From Diospyros lotus (lineage: Eukaryota > Streptophyta > Magnoliopsida > Ericales > Ebenaceae): DNA of 64,000 nt. The translations under genes were made by a program, and so were the position numbers. Where the stretch lies: positions 21,919,310 to 21,983,309 of the forward strand of contig NC_068352.1 of NCBI RefSeq assembly GCF_014633365.1. Reading direction: 5' to 3'. This document shows, piece by piece, positions 56,601 through 59,303 of this stretch. Within the stretch, counting starts at the first letter, position 1; each line of letters starts with the position of its first letter. Under the pieces are notes generated by a model. The model saw only the letters and a list, made by a program, of their open reading frames with translations, was not told where the DNA came from and did no database searches.

Positions 56601-57212
56601 CCCAATATTCATTTTATAAATCTCTATTGATATGTTTCATCCAAATCTTGTAAGTCATCATGGATTATATTCTACTCATTTTCTTCTATTCTGCTTGCAC
56701 TATATCGTATAAACCACTACTTTTAATCTATTAAAATTTTGGTGTACTAACACTAGATCATGTTCAGTTTTTCTTTTATTTCAGGGGTCTCTGGTACTAG
56801 TCTCTTCAATTCTGTTAGTTTGATGGCTTACAATGTTGTCTACACCAGTATCCCTGTTTTAGTCAGTGTCCTTGACAAAGATCTTAGTGAAAGAACTGTA
56901 ATGCAGCATCCACAAATTTTGTTTTACTGCCAAGCAGGAAGGTAATTTTTGCTCTTTATCCACATTATTAATTTTCTTTCAACATGAAAGGGAAGCTAGA
57001 ATTTGTTTTCCTTTTTCTTTTTTTGCTAGGTAAAACATAGAATTTGTTTTCTGTTAAGCGAGATGCCTCATTTATTGGGATGAGGAACTGGGCGTATGAT
57101 TCCTTTTGCTTAGATTTCACTGTTAATTATTATACTATTTTGGGGTTGTTTTTGAAACAGACTTCTTAATCCTAGCACATTTGCTGGATGGTTTGGGCGG
57201 TCTCTGTTCCAT
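8437..57212 (+). CDS. ALA2: P4-type ATPase (aminophospholipid flippase), ALA2-like; 16 internal exons, both ends outside the window
   Basis: The spliced 1,979 bp encode about 660 residues that align without gaps, from memory, to Arabidopsis ALA2 (about 1,107 residues in full). P4-ATPases flip phospholipids to the cytosolic leaflet using ATP; Arabidopsis ALA2 works with an ALIS beta-subunit at the prevacuolar compartment and prefers phosphatidylserine (family knowledge). Visible in order: TM3, TM4 with a PISIK stretch, the phosphorylated aspartate in DKTGT, KGAD in the nucleotide-binding domain, MLTGDK, GDGGND in the hinge, TM5, TM6. Coding exons: 8437-8603, 10229-10333, 24851-24948, 25072-25214, 35009-35105, 35249-35358, 35440-35604, 36963-37117, 37427-37507, 37641-37761, 38835-38941, 41353-41484, 42447-42600, 56532-56649, 56768-56941, 57161-57212. 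All introns are GT-AG and all phases match; no stop or frameshift was found. Three introns are 14.5, 9.8 and 13.9 kb and are filled with transposable elements. Start and stop codons are not in the window. Confidence 0.95.
8604..10228. other. Intron between exons a and b
   Basis: 1.6 kb of T-rich intronic DNA with a short TA and poly-T run near 9125-9150. No element, ORF or RNA gene is recognisable. Confidence 0.7.
10229..10333 (+). CDS. ALA2: ALA2-like flippase exon b (TM4)
   Basis: Thirty-five whole codons, [10 protein letters not shown] to MIPISIK, between acceptor TTTGTAG and donor GTACAC. It carries the luminal loop after TM3 and most of TM4. The proline in IPISIK is at the position of the conserved TM4 proline of P-type ATPases, where P4 members have PIS in place of the cation-binding PEGL. 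A 14.5-kb intron follows. Confidence 0.96.
10930..11560 (-). mobile_element. LINE remnant (RTE-like), C-terminal part of the RT protein
   Basis: On the minus strand, 11206-10958 encodes [17 protein letters not shown], then [11 protein letters not shown], ending at THIGEPT. This pattern (RRP-E-P--R-D, RGRGRP-KTW, HVADPT) is the C-terminus of plant RTE non-LTR retrotransposons. The frame upstream (11388-11203) continues the same protein with disruptions, for example [15 protein letters not shown]. The RT core is absent, so this is an internal relic. Edges are approximate. Confidence 0.75.
11850..12110. mobile_element. Possible RTE-type 3' ends (remnants)
   Basis: GACTAGGTAGGGTCGACTGC at about 11897-11916 resembles the conserved 3' untranslated motif of plant RTE elements (CCACTAGGTGGGGTCGGCTAC as I recall it). 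A CAT/CAC trinucleotide tract at 12040-12070, followed by a CCTAACCAAGTTAGG inverted repeat, suggests a second eroded 3' tail. Confidence 0.4.
12236..12560 (-). mobile_element. Copia-1 3' LTR (minus strand)
   Basis: The sequence up to GGAATCAACA at 12551-12560 is matched by 23763-23945: both contain AAAGTTTCCTAAACACTATAGG, TTTAGAAATTTCC, GATATGATTGGCTT and GATGCTAGCCAAGTTT. On the minus strand the LTR would begin TGTTGATTCC just after a purine-rich tract (complement of CTCCTCTTCAAG). The left edge near 12236 is a guess. Confidence 0.65.
12561..14373 (-). pseudogene. Copia-1 pol fragment (RT and RNase H)
   Basis: Minus-strand Ty1/copia pol. Reading downward: 14135-13926 gives the segment before RT ([19 protein letters not shown]), 13563-13300 gives RT with [13 protein letters not shown] (YVDD catalytic box), and 13213-12785 gives [15 protein letters not shown] through [11 protein letters not shown] to [19 protein letters not shown] (RNase H region). 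Several stops and frameshifts break it. It is closely related to the copia-6 fragment at 58307-58993. The gag-only element at 14374-17712 interrupts it, and the connection resumes at 17718. Confidence 0.85.
16446..17232 (+). pseudogene. Degenerate coding relic of the gag-only element
   Basis: Two short frames (16446-16646, 66 codons; 16777-17232, 151 codons) occupy the position of gag. The first has an acidic and aromatic stretch, the second ends in a lysine and glutamate-rich tail equivalent to the basic tail of copy 1. I recognise no domain. They may be gag too eroded to identify or unrelated internal sequence. Confidence 0.4.
17310..17329 (+). other. PPT-proximal hairpin, copy 2
   Basis: Arms AGTTCTTG (17310-17317) and CAAGAACT (17322-17329) around loop GGGA; perfect 8-bp stem. 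The polypurine tract GGGGGGAGGAGGGGAA follows within ten bases. Confidence 0.85.
17718..18184 (-). mobile_element. End of copia-1 pol fragment, then copia-2 3' LTR
   Basis: 17718 to about 17893 continues the copia-1 region upstream of RT (low-complexity linker between integrase and RT). From about 17894 to 18184 lies a different LTR, ending on the plus strand GTTCAACA; the flanking CACCCCCTG is the complement of a polypurine tract. It contains TTTAGAAAGC and GGATATTC-like pieces related to but distinct from copia-1. No second copy of this LTR is visible, because the 5' end of copia-2 is missing. Confidence 0.6.
18266..18628 (-). mobile_element. Solo gypsy LTR inside copia-2 RNase H
   Basis: On the minus strand it starts TGTCACGGCCC and ends GGTCTGACA, 363 bp, with a TATA-like TATAAATAAG followed by a CT-rich leader, as in the gypsy LTRs of this window. 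Perfect 5-bp target duplication TCCTT at 18261-18265 and 18629-18633. Removing LTR plus one duplication rejoins the copia reading frame LLTKG with [10 protein letters not shown]. Classic product of LTR-LTR recombination. Confidence 0.92.
19905..20543 (-). mobile_element. Cassandra TRIM retrotransposon, complete
   Basis: Two 226-bp LTRs (19905-20130 and 20318-20543) differ at four positions by eye. On the minus strand each starts TGTAATACCCC and ends GGATGTTACA. The right LTR is followed inward by a primer site, complement of GGCTCTGATACCACC; the left is preceded by AAAGGGGGGAGAA. Target duplication CGATC at 19900-19904 and 20544-20548. The LTRs contain a 5S-rRNA-derived block (see next entry), the defining mark of Cassandra elements. 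The 187-bp interior is GC-rich and codes for nothing. Insertion is in the copia-2 RT, and excision restores the frame [15 protein letters not shown]. Confidence 0.95.
20360..20465 (-). ncRNA. 5S-rRNA-derived segment in the Cassandra LTR (second copy at about 19947-20052)
   Basis: On the minus strand the LTR carries AAGTTAAGCGTGCTTG and GGATGGGTGACC, followed by CCTGGGAAGT. These match box A and box C of the plant 5S rRNA internal promoter; the intermediate element between them is altered (GACCTGGG instead of GGCGAGAG). It is a structural relic in an LTR, not a functional 5S gene: the 5' half of 5S and the intact fold are missing. Polymerase III recruitment is conceivable but not shown. Confidence 0.85.
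22788..23762 (+). mobile_element. Copia-3 3' fragment: RNase H and 3' LTR (plus strand)
   Basis: Plus-strand copia RNase [81 protein letters not shown] and GMREIYSPF ending at 23403. Two stops (TAA after SSA, TAG after RQFIK) interrupt it. The LTR is about 23411-23762 with a TATATATTCAG promoter-like motif, ending TTTGTTCA. The 5' part is missing: at 22785-22788 it meets copia-2 gag, which runs the other way, with microhomology GCAT. Confidence 0.85.
23763..23945 (-). mobile_element. Copia-1 5' LTR remnant
   Basis: Matches the right part of the LTR at 12236-12560 at most positions (for example AAACACTATAGGAAAGTTT, AGGATAGTTTGACTAACAAC, GATGCTAGCCAAGTTTCC). Its right edge GAACCAACA at 23945 would be the minus-strand TG start. 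Its left part was lost where copia-3 joins. This indicates that copia-1 originally spanned to here and that everything from 12236 to 23945 is one nested cluster. Confidence 0.75.
23946..24850. other. Intron DNA before exon c
   Basis: AT-rich intronic sequence; no element or RNA recognised. It ends with the acceptor ATCACAG. Confidence 0.7.
24851..24948 (+). CDS. ALA2: ALA2-like flippase exon c (end of TM4, stalk)
   Basis: Thirty-two codons plus two bases, [14 protein letters not shown] to TGTPAHAA. Acceptor ATCACAG, donor GTGAGA. It directly continues TM4 from the exon that ends at 10333, so 14.5 kb of nested retroelements separate two halves of one membrane helix. The split codon AA|C restores asparagine at the next exon. 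Confidence 0.95.
25072..25214 (+). CDS. ALA2: ALA2-like flippase exon d (phosphorylation site DKTGT)
   Basis: Contains [20 protein letters not shown] followed by LTENRMIF. The aspartate of DKTGT is the residue phosphorylated during the catalytic cycle of all P-type ATPases, so this exon is essential. The end, [11 protein letters not shown], is typical of ALA2-type proteins. Acceptor TGGCAG, donor GTCTGG; the final G pairs with AT of the next exon to make aspartate across a 9.8-kb intron. Confidence 0.97.
25320..25376 (-). mobile_element. LINE (RTE-like) 3' end, left part of a split copy
   Basis: A CAA/ACA trinucleotide tail (25330-25350) and AATGCCACTAGGTGGG. On the minus strand this is the 3' end of an RTE element with a TTG-repeat tail. 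The copy was split by the gypsy element at 25377-33622; the sequence resumes at 33628 with ATGAGCTACATGAATTCTAG. Confidence 0.75.
25715..25734 (-). other. PPT-proximal hairpin, copy 3
   Basis: Plus-strand arms ACTTCTTG (25715-25722) and CAATAAGT (25727-25734) flank TCCC (GGGA on the element strand). Seven of eight pairs form; one mismatch. The polypurine tract lies next to it, toward the LTR. Confidence 0.75.
25904..26170 (-). pseudogene. Gag zinc-knuckle fragment of G2
   Basis: Encodes [18 protein letters not shown] followed by an acidic tail. The pattern C-x2-C-x6-GH is the gypsy gag knuckle as in the nested element ([17 protein letters not shown]); the last cysteine is Y here, so the knuckle is damaged. 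Upstream minus-strand sequence to 26341 encodes the capsid end ([21 protein letters not shown] type) with stops. Confidence 0.75.
26833..31470 (+). pseudogene. G3 gag-pol polyprotein, one frame with nine point stops
   Basis: From ATG at 26833 one frame runs about 1,500 codons. Gag has the knuckle [16 protein letters not shown] (about 27930). Protease is [13 protein letters not shown] (about 28155). RT shows [19 protein letters not shown] and FFDDILVYS (29222-29248; first residue unusual, mostly Y). RNase H shows [14 protein letters not shown]. Integrase has an HHCC zinc region and D, D, E in [15 protein letters not shown] and NIERVNQ. The C-terminus (VLVKWQG) resembles a chromodomain, but a 2-bp shift near 31410 breaks it. 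In-frame stops: TAG at 26875, 27085, 27436, 29044, 30946, 30967, 30994; TGA at 27667, 31333. It cannot make full polyprotein, though long segments (27673-29046, 29065-30948) stay open. Confidence 0.93.
31468..31485 (+). other. PPT-proximal hairpin, copy 4
   Basis: Arms TTTCTTG (31468-31474) and CAAGAAA (31479-31485) around CGGA. The polypurine tract starts five bases on. Here the region still overlaps the end of pol (a [12 protein letters not shown] tail). Confidence 0.8.
32388..32831 (-). pseudogene. Gag N-terminal fragment of G2
   Basis: Encodes [20 protein letters not shown] followed by a long coiled-coil-like segment ([20 protein letters not shown]). The MAEG(T/I)RMK-LE start matches the nested gypsy gag at 26833 and the start after the LTR at 47926, so the true start is the internal ATG at about 32713 and the residues before it are leader. 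Separated from the rest of its gag by the nested insertion and by sequence between 31943 and 32388. Confidence 0.7.
33628..34500 (-). mobile_element. LINE (RTE-like) remnant, right part of the split copy
   Basis: Continues the LINE 3' region from 25371 across the gypsy insertion. On the minus strand 34487-34278 encodes [37 protein letters not shown] and [16 protein letters not shown], the RT palm of plant RTE elements; the catalytic FADD is FAND here. The rest down to 33628 is decayed ORF and 3' region. Confidence 0.8.
34501..35008. other. Intron DNA before exon e
   Basis: T-rich intronic DNA without a recognised element, ending with the acceptor GTAAACAG. Confidence 0.7.
35009..35105 (+). 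CDS. ALA2: ALA2-like flippase exon e (nucleotide-binding domain)
   Basis: Encodes [20 protein letters not shown] then [11 protein letters not shown], the start of the cytosolic nucleotide-binding domain. Acceptor AAACAG, donor GTGATT. The frame joins the DKTGT exon at a split aspartate codon and the next exon at a split serine codon. Confidence 0.95.
35249..35358 (+). CDS. ALA2: ALA2-like flippase exon f (nucleotide-binding domain)
   Basis: Encodes [20 protein letters not shown] then [16 protein letters not shown]. The [12 protein letters not shown] motif is the conserved P4 version of the SPDE(A/G)ALV segment in the nucleotide-binding domain. Acceptor TGCAG, donor GTATGA. The next intron is only 81 bp. 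Confidence 0.95.
35440..35604 (+). CDS. ALA2: ALA2-like flippase exon g (KGAD motif)
   Basis: Contains [17 protein letters not shown] and [17 protein letters not shown]. The phenylalanine of [11 protein letters not shown] and the lysine of SKGAD are expected to contact the adenine and phosphate of ATP in this family. Acceptor GCGCAG, donor GTAAGC. A frame continues past the donor at 35605 but it is intronic: it has no similarity to the family and the spliced frame is complete without it. Confidence 0.96.
35605..36962. other. Intron between exons g and h
   Basis: 1.36 kb of ordinary AT-rich intron. Short frames (35536-35793 plus strand, 36258-36473 minus strand) have no family similarity. Nothing else seen. 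Confidence 0.75.
36963..37117 (+). CDS. ALA2: ALA2-like flippase exon h
   Basis: Encodes [36 protein letters not shown] and ANSTLVDRE. The GLRTLC(F/L)AWR stretch is the conserved strand after the ATP pocket. Acceptor GTTCAG, donor GTAAGT. The 1.36-kb intron before it shows no recognisable element. Confidence 0.95.
37427..37507 (+). CDS. ALA2: ALA2-like flippase exon i
   Basis: Exactly 27 codons, from [13 protein letters not shown] to [10 protein letters not shown], flanked by TTGCAG and GTATGC. GVTAIEDRLQ-type sequence links the nucleotide-binding and phosphorylation domains in P4-ATPases. Confidence 0.95.
37641..37761 (+). CDS. ALA2: ALA2-like flippase exon j (MLTGDK motif)
   Basis: Encodes [28 protein letters not shown] and [10 protein letters not shown]. 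The TGDK threonine and aspartate belong to the conserved P-domain core that coordinates the phosphorylated aspartate. Acceptor TTCCAG, donor GTGGGT. Confidence 0.97.
37915..38290 (-). mobile_element. LINE (RTE-like) 3'-region remnant
   Basis: Contains an AACAACAACAAT tract (37929-37941), then CTTGCTGGGGTCATCAG and wording closely parallel to 33650-33900 (for example TTTTCTTTGGTT, CCATTAATT, GCGCATCTTGTC, CTTGTATGG). It is the eroded 3' part of the same LINE type, minus strand. Confidence 0.55.
38835..38941 (+). CDS. ALA2: ALA2-like flippase exon k
   Basis: Encodes [20 protein letters not shown] and [16 protein letters not shown], a less conserved P-domain insertion with the typical ALA2 length. 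Acceptor TTCACAG, donor GTATGG. The flanking introns (1.07 and 2.41 kb) carry a LINE remnant and a 695-bp inverted-repeat element. Confidence 0.94.
39271..39412. repeat. 71-bp tandem duplication in intron
   Basis: Units 39271-39341 and 39342-39412 share GTATGGTCCAACATTCTACT or its near copy, TTTTTGTTT and CTTCAGTTTC; about ten differences. A third partial unit starts at 39412. Confidence 0.75.
40147..40841. mobile_element. Candidate non-autonomous DNA transposon (terminal inverted repeats)
   Basis: Left end GTTACTAAAATCGGACC (40147-40163); the right end is its near complement, finishing CCAGTTTTAGTAAC at 40841; 14 of 17 positions agree. The interior is noncoding, with GGACCAGCCGGTTGGACC and GAACTGGTTAAACCAG motifs, a poly-T run and AT-rich DNA. 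No convincing target duplication. Superfamily undetermined. Confidence 0.55.
40842..42446. other. Intron sequence around exon l
   Basis: Apart from exon l (41353-41484) this is AT-rich intron. A frame at 42160-42390 has no resemblance to the flippase and is not needed for a continuous protein. No element recognised. Confidence 0.7.
41353..41484 (+). CDS. ALA2: ALA2-like flippase exon l
   Basis: Forty-four whole codons: [20 protein letters not shown] through [19 protein letters not shown]. The CCR(V/A)(T/S)P.QKA motif is a hallmark of P4-ATPases and lies just before the GDG hinge. Acceptor TAACAG, donor GTGTCC. Confidence 0.96.
42447..42600 (+). CDS. ALA2: ALA2-like flippase exon m (GDGGND hinge)
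   Basis: Encodes [20 protein letters not shown] then [14 protein letters not shown], ending in AADYSIG. GDGGND binds magnesium and forms the hinge of the P domain; GISGREG(L/M)QA is P4-specific. Acceptor TTGCAG, donor GTGAGT. A 13.9-kb TE-filled intron follows, and the split codon A|AG restores lysine where Arabidopsis has arginine. Confidence 0.97.
43081..43691. mobile_element. MITE-like element with AT-rich internal repeats
   Basis: The left end TAGCATTTGGATTGCTGGAA mirrors the right end, whose complement reads CCCATTTGGTTGGCTGGAAT. Flanking TTAGG occurs at 43076-43080 and 43692-43696. The ends (CATTTGG plus GGAATG) resemble common plant hAT-like or similar MITEs. The interior (about 43255-43510) consists of six or so degenerate copies of an approximately 35-bp unit built on AAAATAAAAATAATATTTTA. 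Confidence 0.65.
43696..45086. other. Intron DNA between MITE and LTR element
   Basis: Unremarkable except for the SINE-like remnant (44486-44590), a TA tract (44405-44420), a poly-C tract (44598-44620) and a poly-A tract (44630-44650). Homopolymers next to each other could also mark assembly uncertainty. Confidence 0.6.
44486..44590 (-). mobile_element. tRNA-derived SINE remnant
   Basis: On the minus strand CCTCGGTGCAATGG (complement of 44565-44578) resembles a polymerase III box A, and GGTTCGACTCC (complement of 44515-44525) is an exact box B, about 50 bases apart as in tRNA-type promoters. The flanks do not fold into a tRNA cloverleaf. Ends and target duplication not resolved. Confidence 0.6.
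45454..45473 (-). other. PPT-proximal hairpin, copy 5
   Basis: Perfect 8-bp arms ATTTCTTG (45454-45461) and CAAGAAAT (45466-45473) around TCCC (GGGA on the element strand). Next to the polypurine tract of G4. Confidence 0.85.
45626..46311 (-). pseudogene. Internal coding relic of G4: gag-like start, then an unidentified segment
   Basis: From ATG at 46311 the minus strand reads MEEGIYMK, stop, then [18 protein letters not shown] and [16 protein letters not shown], which parallels the gag start MAEG(T/I)RMK-LE plus coiled coil of other elements here. A frameshifted distal part (45856-45626) encodes [15 protein letters not shown] and [19 protein letters not shown] with ISNGVDQFL. Its spacing of hydrophobic residues vaguely recalls a paired amphipathic helix (SIN3-type) domain. 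That is weak pattern matching; the origin is unknown. Confidence 0.4.
46885..47925 (+). mobile_element. Intron DNA with an RTE LINE fragment (about 46975-47170)
   Basis: In shifting frames the plus strand at 47010-47150 encodes [28 protein letters not shown] and similar, matching the RT segment FIDLEKAYDKVPREVLW and VKDMYDG..T.VRT of plant RTE elements. It is a fragment of perhaps 200 bp. The remainder to 47925 is AT-rich and shows nothing else. Confidence 0.6.
47926..48466 (+). mobile_element. Gypsy 5' LTR with primer site and gag start (plus strand)
   Basis: The LTR 47926-48362 begins TGTCACGAGAGG, has TATATATTC followed by a long CT run (48221-48260), and ends CAGCCGTGACA. The primer site TTTGGTATCAGAGACC follows. 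At 48411 a gag start encodes [19 protein letters not shown], as in G2 and G3. At about 48466 the sequence switches to gag in the opposite orientation. No matching 3' LTR is visible. Confidence 0.8.
48466..49190 (-). pseudogene. Inverted gypsy gag fragment
   Basis: An open minus-strand frame of about 240 codons: a coiled-coil-like start ([19 protein letters not shown]), a charged linker, then [59 protein letters not shown] and [18 protein letters not shown], the capsid part of plant gypsy gag. No stop interrupts it. It points against the LTR and gag start at 47926-48466. Confidence 0.85.
49200..50086 (-). pseudogene. Copia-4 gag relic
   Basis: Minus-strand Ty1/copia gag from ATG at 50086 ([15 protein letters not shown]). 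Later parts: [35 protein letters not shown] and [17 protein letters not shown] (UBN2-type gag), then a knuckle-like [15 protein letters not shown] near 49300 with one cysteine replaced. A few stops lie in the first 70 codons. At about 49190-49200 it abuts the gypsy gag fragment in the same orientation; protease and pol are missing. Confidence 0.8.
50087..50602 (-). mobile_element. Copia-4 leader, primer site and 5' LTR
   Basis: The LTR is about 50451-50602 (minus-strand start TGTACATATTTT, end ATTATTCTCTCA). The complement of a primer site (TGGTATCAGAACC) occupies 50436-50450. The leader to 50087 is noncoding. The short LTR and lost pol mark a truncated element. Confidence 0.65.
50675..55115 (+). 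pseudogene. Copia-5 gag-pol relic
   Basis: Gag from about 50860 ([19 protein letters not shown]); CCHC knuckle [14 protein letters not shown] (about 51613-51654) is complete. Protease [13 protein letters not shown] (about 51918) is intact. Integrase 52502-52850 retains D in LIHSDVRG, D in [10 protein letters not shown] and E in [12 protein letters not shown] runs 53496-54532 with [14 protein letters not shown] (54280-54320). RNase H shows [20 protein letters not shown] and ends near 55068. Many stops (for example 51165, 51245, 52851, 53791, 54156, 54532) and frameshifts. Part of RNase H is deleted (about 54660-54680, where [12 protein letters not shown] joins). Confidence 0.85.
55155..55323 (-). 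mobile_element. tRNA-derived SINE, 169 bp, with 18-bp target duplication
   Basis: Flanked by identical 18-bp copies ATCAATCAATCTATCTTG at 55137-55154 and 55324-55341. On the minus strand it starts GCCCCCAGGGCATAGGTC, with box-A-like AGGTCAAGTGGT and box-B-like GAGTTCGATCTT about 45 bases apart, then a GC-rich body ending GTGGTCATCC. A long exact duplication fits target-primed integration by LINE enzymes. No A or T tail is visible, which is unusual. Confidence 0.82.
55494..56085 (-). mobile_element. Solo copia LTR, 592 bp
   Basis: Begins TGTTATAAG and ends GATTACAACA on the plus strand (inverted ends TGTTGTAA / TGTTATAA). Perfect target duplication GGTAA at 55489-55493 and 56086-56090. On the minus strand it has TATAAATAG (about 55895-55910) and the GACCGAACCAGGAAAAA block common in copia LTRs. 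No internal region, so LTR-LTR recombination is likely. It sits inside the 3' LTR of copia-5. Confidence 0.88.
56133..56531. other. Intron DNA before exon n
   Basis: AT-rich intron sequence, no feature recognised, ending with the acceptor GTTCTTGCAG. Confidence 0.7.
56532..56649 (+). CDS. ALA2: ALA2-like flippase exon n (TM5)
   Basis: Encodes [18 protein letters not shown] and [20 protein letters not shown]: the stalk helix and the first part of TM5. Acceptor CTTGCAG, donor GTAAGT. It joins the previous exon in frame across 13.9 kb. Confidence 0.96.
56768..56941 (+). CDS. ALA2: ALA2-like flippase exon o (end of TM5, TM6)
   Basis: The exon starts after GTTCAG and completes TM5 (FFSFISG), then encodes [22 protein letters not shown]6 ([13 protein letters not shown]) and [14 protein letters not shown] second AG twenty bases in (TTTCAG) would be a tempting acceptor but would shift the frame and delete conserved TM5 residues. 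Donor GTAATT. Confidence 0.95.
57161..57212 (+). CDS. ALA2: ALA2-like flippase exon p (before TM7)
   Basis: A short exon encoding [17 protein letters not shown], which precedes TM7 in ALA2. Acceptor GAAACAG, donor GTAAGT. It is the last flippase exon seen; TM7-TM10 and the C-terminal tail must lie beyond base 64000. Confidence 0.95.
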
Positions 57213-57327
57213 GTAAGTGCGTTTTGTTGTTTTTCTAATCTATGATGACACTACTATATGTTGAAATTTGTTGCAGTCTGTCACCTTCTTTTAATCTGTA
57301 TTATATTCTAAGGGAAAATACTATTGG

Positions 57328-57471
57328 TACACCCATTTTATACATCTTGGGCTACATAAGGGGGTATTATGACAAAAAAACCCCTCATGAGGTGCATAGA
57401 GGCGCGTGAGACGCATGGTATTTTGGTCATAATACCCCCTTATATAGCCCAAGATGTACAAAATGGGTGTA
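57328..57471. mobile_element. Foldback MITE, 144 bp
   Basis: Inverted repeats of 46 bp at 57328-57373 and 57426-57471 with two mismatches by eye (both begin TACACCCATTTT from the outside and end GTATTATGAC inside), separated by 52 bp. CTA occurs just outside each end (57321-57323 and 57475-57477), a possible 3-bp duplication if the ends are slightly longer. The transcript would fold into a long hairpin. Confidence 0.8.
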
Positions 57472-58035
57472 CATCTAGCATGATTCTATTCTAAGACCTG
57501 ATAATTCATGAGTTTCCACAACTAGATGGGATTCCTCAAGTGTGTGAGTTTATGCTGGAATTGTCTTATGCTTTTATGTGCCTACATCATGACTACTTAT
57601 TTGGTATGAAAACCTTAATATTGTAACCATCTAAGCAGAAAAAGTTCTGCTCCTATCTTAAGAGACTCTAGTAAGGGTGTTAGATGGTACAACATCGCAG
57701 CATTGAATTCTTCTTATTCCTCTGTTTAAAGGACATGGGGTAATTCATGATGTTGATATTTTCCAAAATTCTTCTTTTATTTACATAAATGAAGCTTATG
57801 AAACATCAAGGAGCGTTTTCATGAGTCGCATGGGAGTTTTTTGCATAGTTTTGTAAGAGTCTGTGTAACATAGCTTTACTTTGTGTAAAACACTAAAACA
57901 AATAGATACTAGTGCTCTAAATTGCGTCATCAACATATCTTGTTTACTAAAAGCTTGTGTGATGCTTTACCCTTTCTATAACATTTTGCCTGCCTTTAAA
58001 TCTACTGAGATTTCATCTTTAATGAGTGGTATACT
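57472..58035. other. Intron DNA
   Basis: AT-rich sequence without recognised element or exon. Confidence 0.65.
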
Positions 58036-58299
58036 TGTGAGAATGGAATAATTTCATTCATATCGTACACACAACAATAGGGTTGAGGAATTACAACATA
58101 GAAAAGATTACAATAGTTAAAATTATGAAAGATTGCCTATAGAAAGTTTAGGAAAGTATCCTAAACTATAATTAAGAAAGTATCCTAAACTGATTTTAGC
58201 AATTTCTAAAACCAATGATTAGATCAGCTTGAAATCCTAAAATGGATAATTAGTCACTCTTCCTTATCCTTTCCTTTGTGTATCCAACGAGAATCAACA
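58036..58299 (-). mobile_element. Copia-6 3' LTR
   Basis: Ends on the plus strand at GAGAATCAACA (58299), next to the polypurine complement CTCCCCCTCAAG. It has AGTTTAGGAAAGTATCC and a partial duplicate of it, related to the copia-1 LTR. The left edge near TGAGAATGG is approximate. No 5' LTR in the window. Confidence 0.65.
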
Positions 58300-59303
58300 C
58301 TCCCCCTCAAGTTAGTGAATAAATTTCTATCATTCCCAGTTTACATACCAAGTCTTCAAACCTTATAGCAGCCAGCCCCTTTGTTGGTAGATCAACCAAT
58401 TGTTTTTCAAAGGGAATATAGGGTATATGAATCAGACTTGCTTCCAACTTCTCCTTTATAAAATGCTGGTCTATCTCTATATGCTTTGTCTTGTCATGTT
58501 GCATAAGATTATGTGCAATATTAATGGCCGATTGATTATCACAAAATAACTTGATTGTTCCATTGGTAGTAACTCTTAGATCCTCTAGAACAATCATTAG
58601 CCATAACAAGTCACATAGACCGAGTGTCATGGCCCTAAATTCTACTTCAGCACTAGACCTAGCCACAATACTCGGCTTCTTACTTTGCCAAGATACCAAA
58701 TTCCCTCTCAGGAACACAAAATACCCAGTTGTAGACCGTATATCAGCTAGGGAACCTGCATAATCAGCATCTATGTACCCTCTAATATCCAAATCATTTC
58801 CTGACCTAAACAAAATTCCATTGCTCGGTGTTGTTTTTAGATAGCATAGGATCCTCCTTACTGTCTGCATGTATTTCTTGGTTGGACTATGCATGAATTG
58901 GCTTACCAAGTTGACAACAAAGGCAATGTCTGGTCTAGTATATGAAAGATAGATCAAACGACCTACCAATCTCTGATATCTCCCCTTGTCCATCGGCTAA
59001 CTTTAAGGATTTTCTCCCAACTTGATGTTAGGCTCTACAAGGGTGCCGACTCCTTTGCCTCTTAGCATGCCTATTTTCTTTAACAAATCCAAGATATACT
59101 TGTGTTGGGACAAAAAAAATATCTACCTTAGAATAGGCCACTTCTATTCCCAAAAACTACTTAGAGTACCAAGATCCTTAATCTCAAAAATTCTGGACAA
59201 ACTTTTCTTTCAGGACTTTTTGTTCTTCCATATCATTATCCGTAACAATTATATCACACACATAAACTAGTAAGGTTGTCACCTTCTCCTTTGTTAGAAC
59301 TTG
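58300..59303 (-). pseudogene. Copia-6 RT and RNase H fragment
   Basis: A 228-codon open minus-strand frame (58993-58307): [57 protein letters not shown] and [19 protein letters not shown], ending GMIEIYSLT. This is a nearly complete copia RNase H domain. 59303-58994 is the end of RT with frameshifts (VYVCDIIVTDN in place of YVDD). It is cut at 59303 by copia-7. Close relative of copia-1. Confidence 0.85.

Noticed and set aside
56788..56941. Alternative acceptor TTTCAG for exon o
   Set aside because: It would shift the frame and remove conserved TM5 residues; the acceptor at 56767 gives a perfect join.
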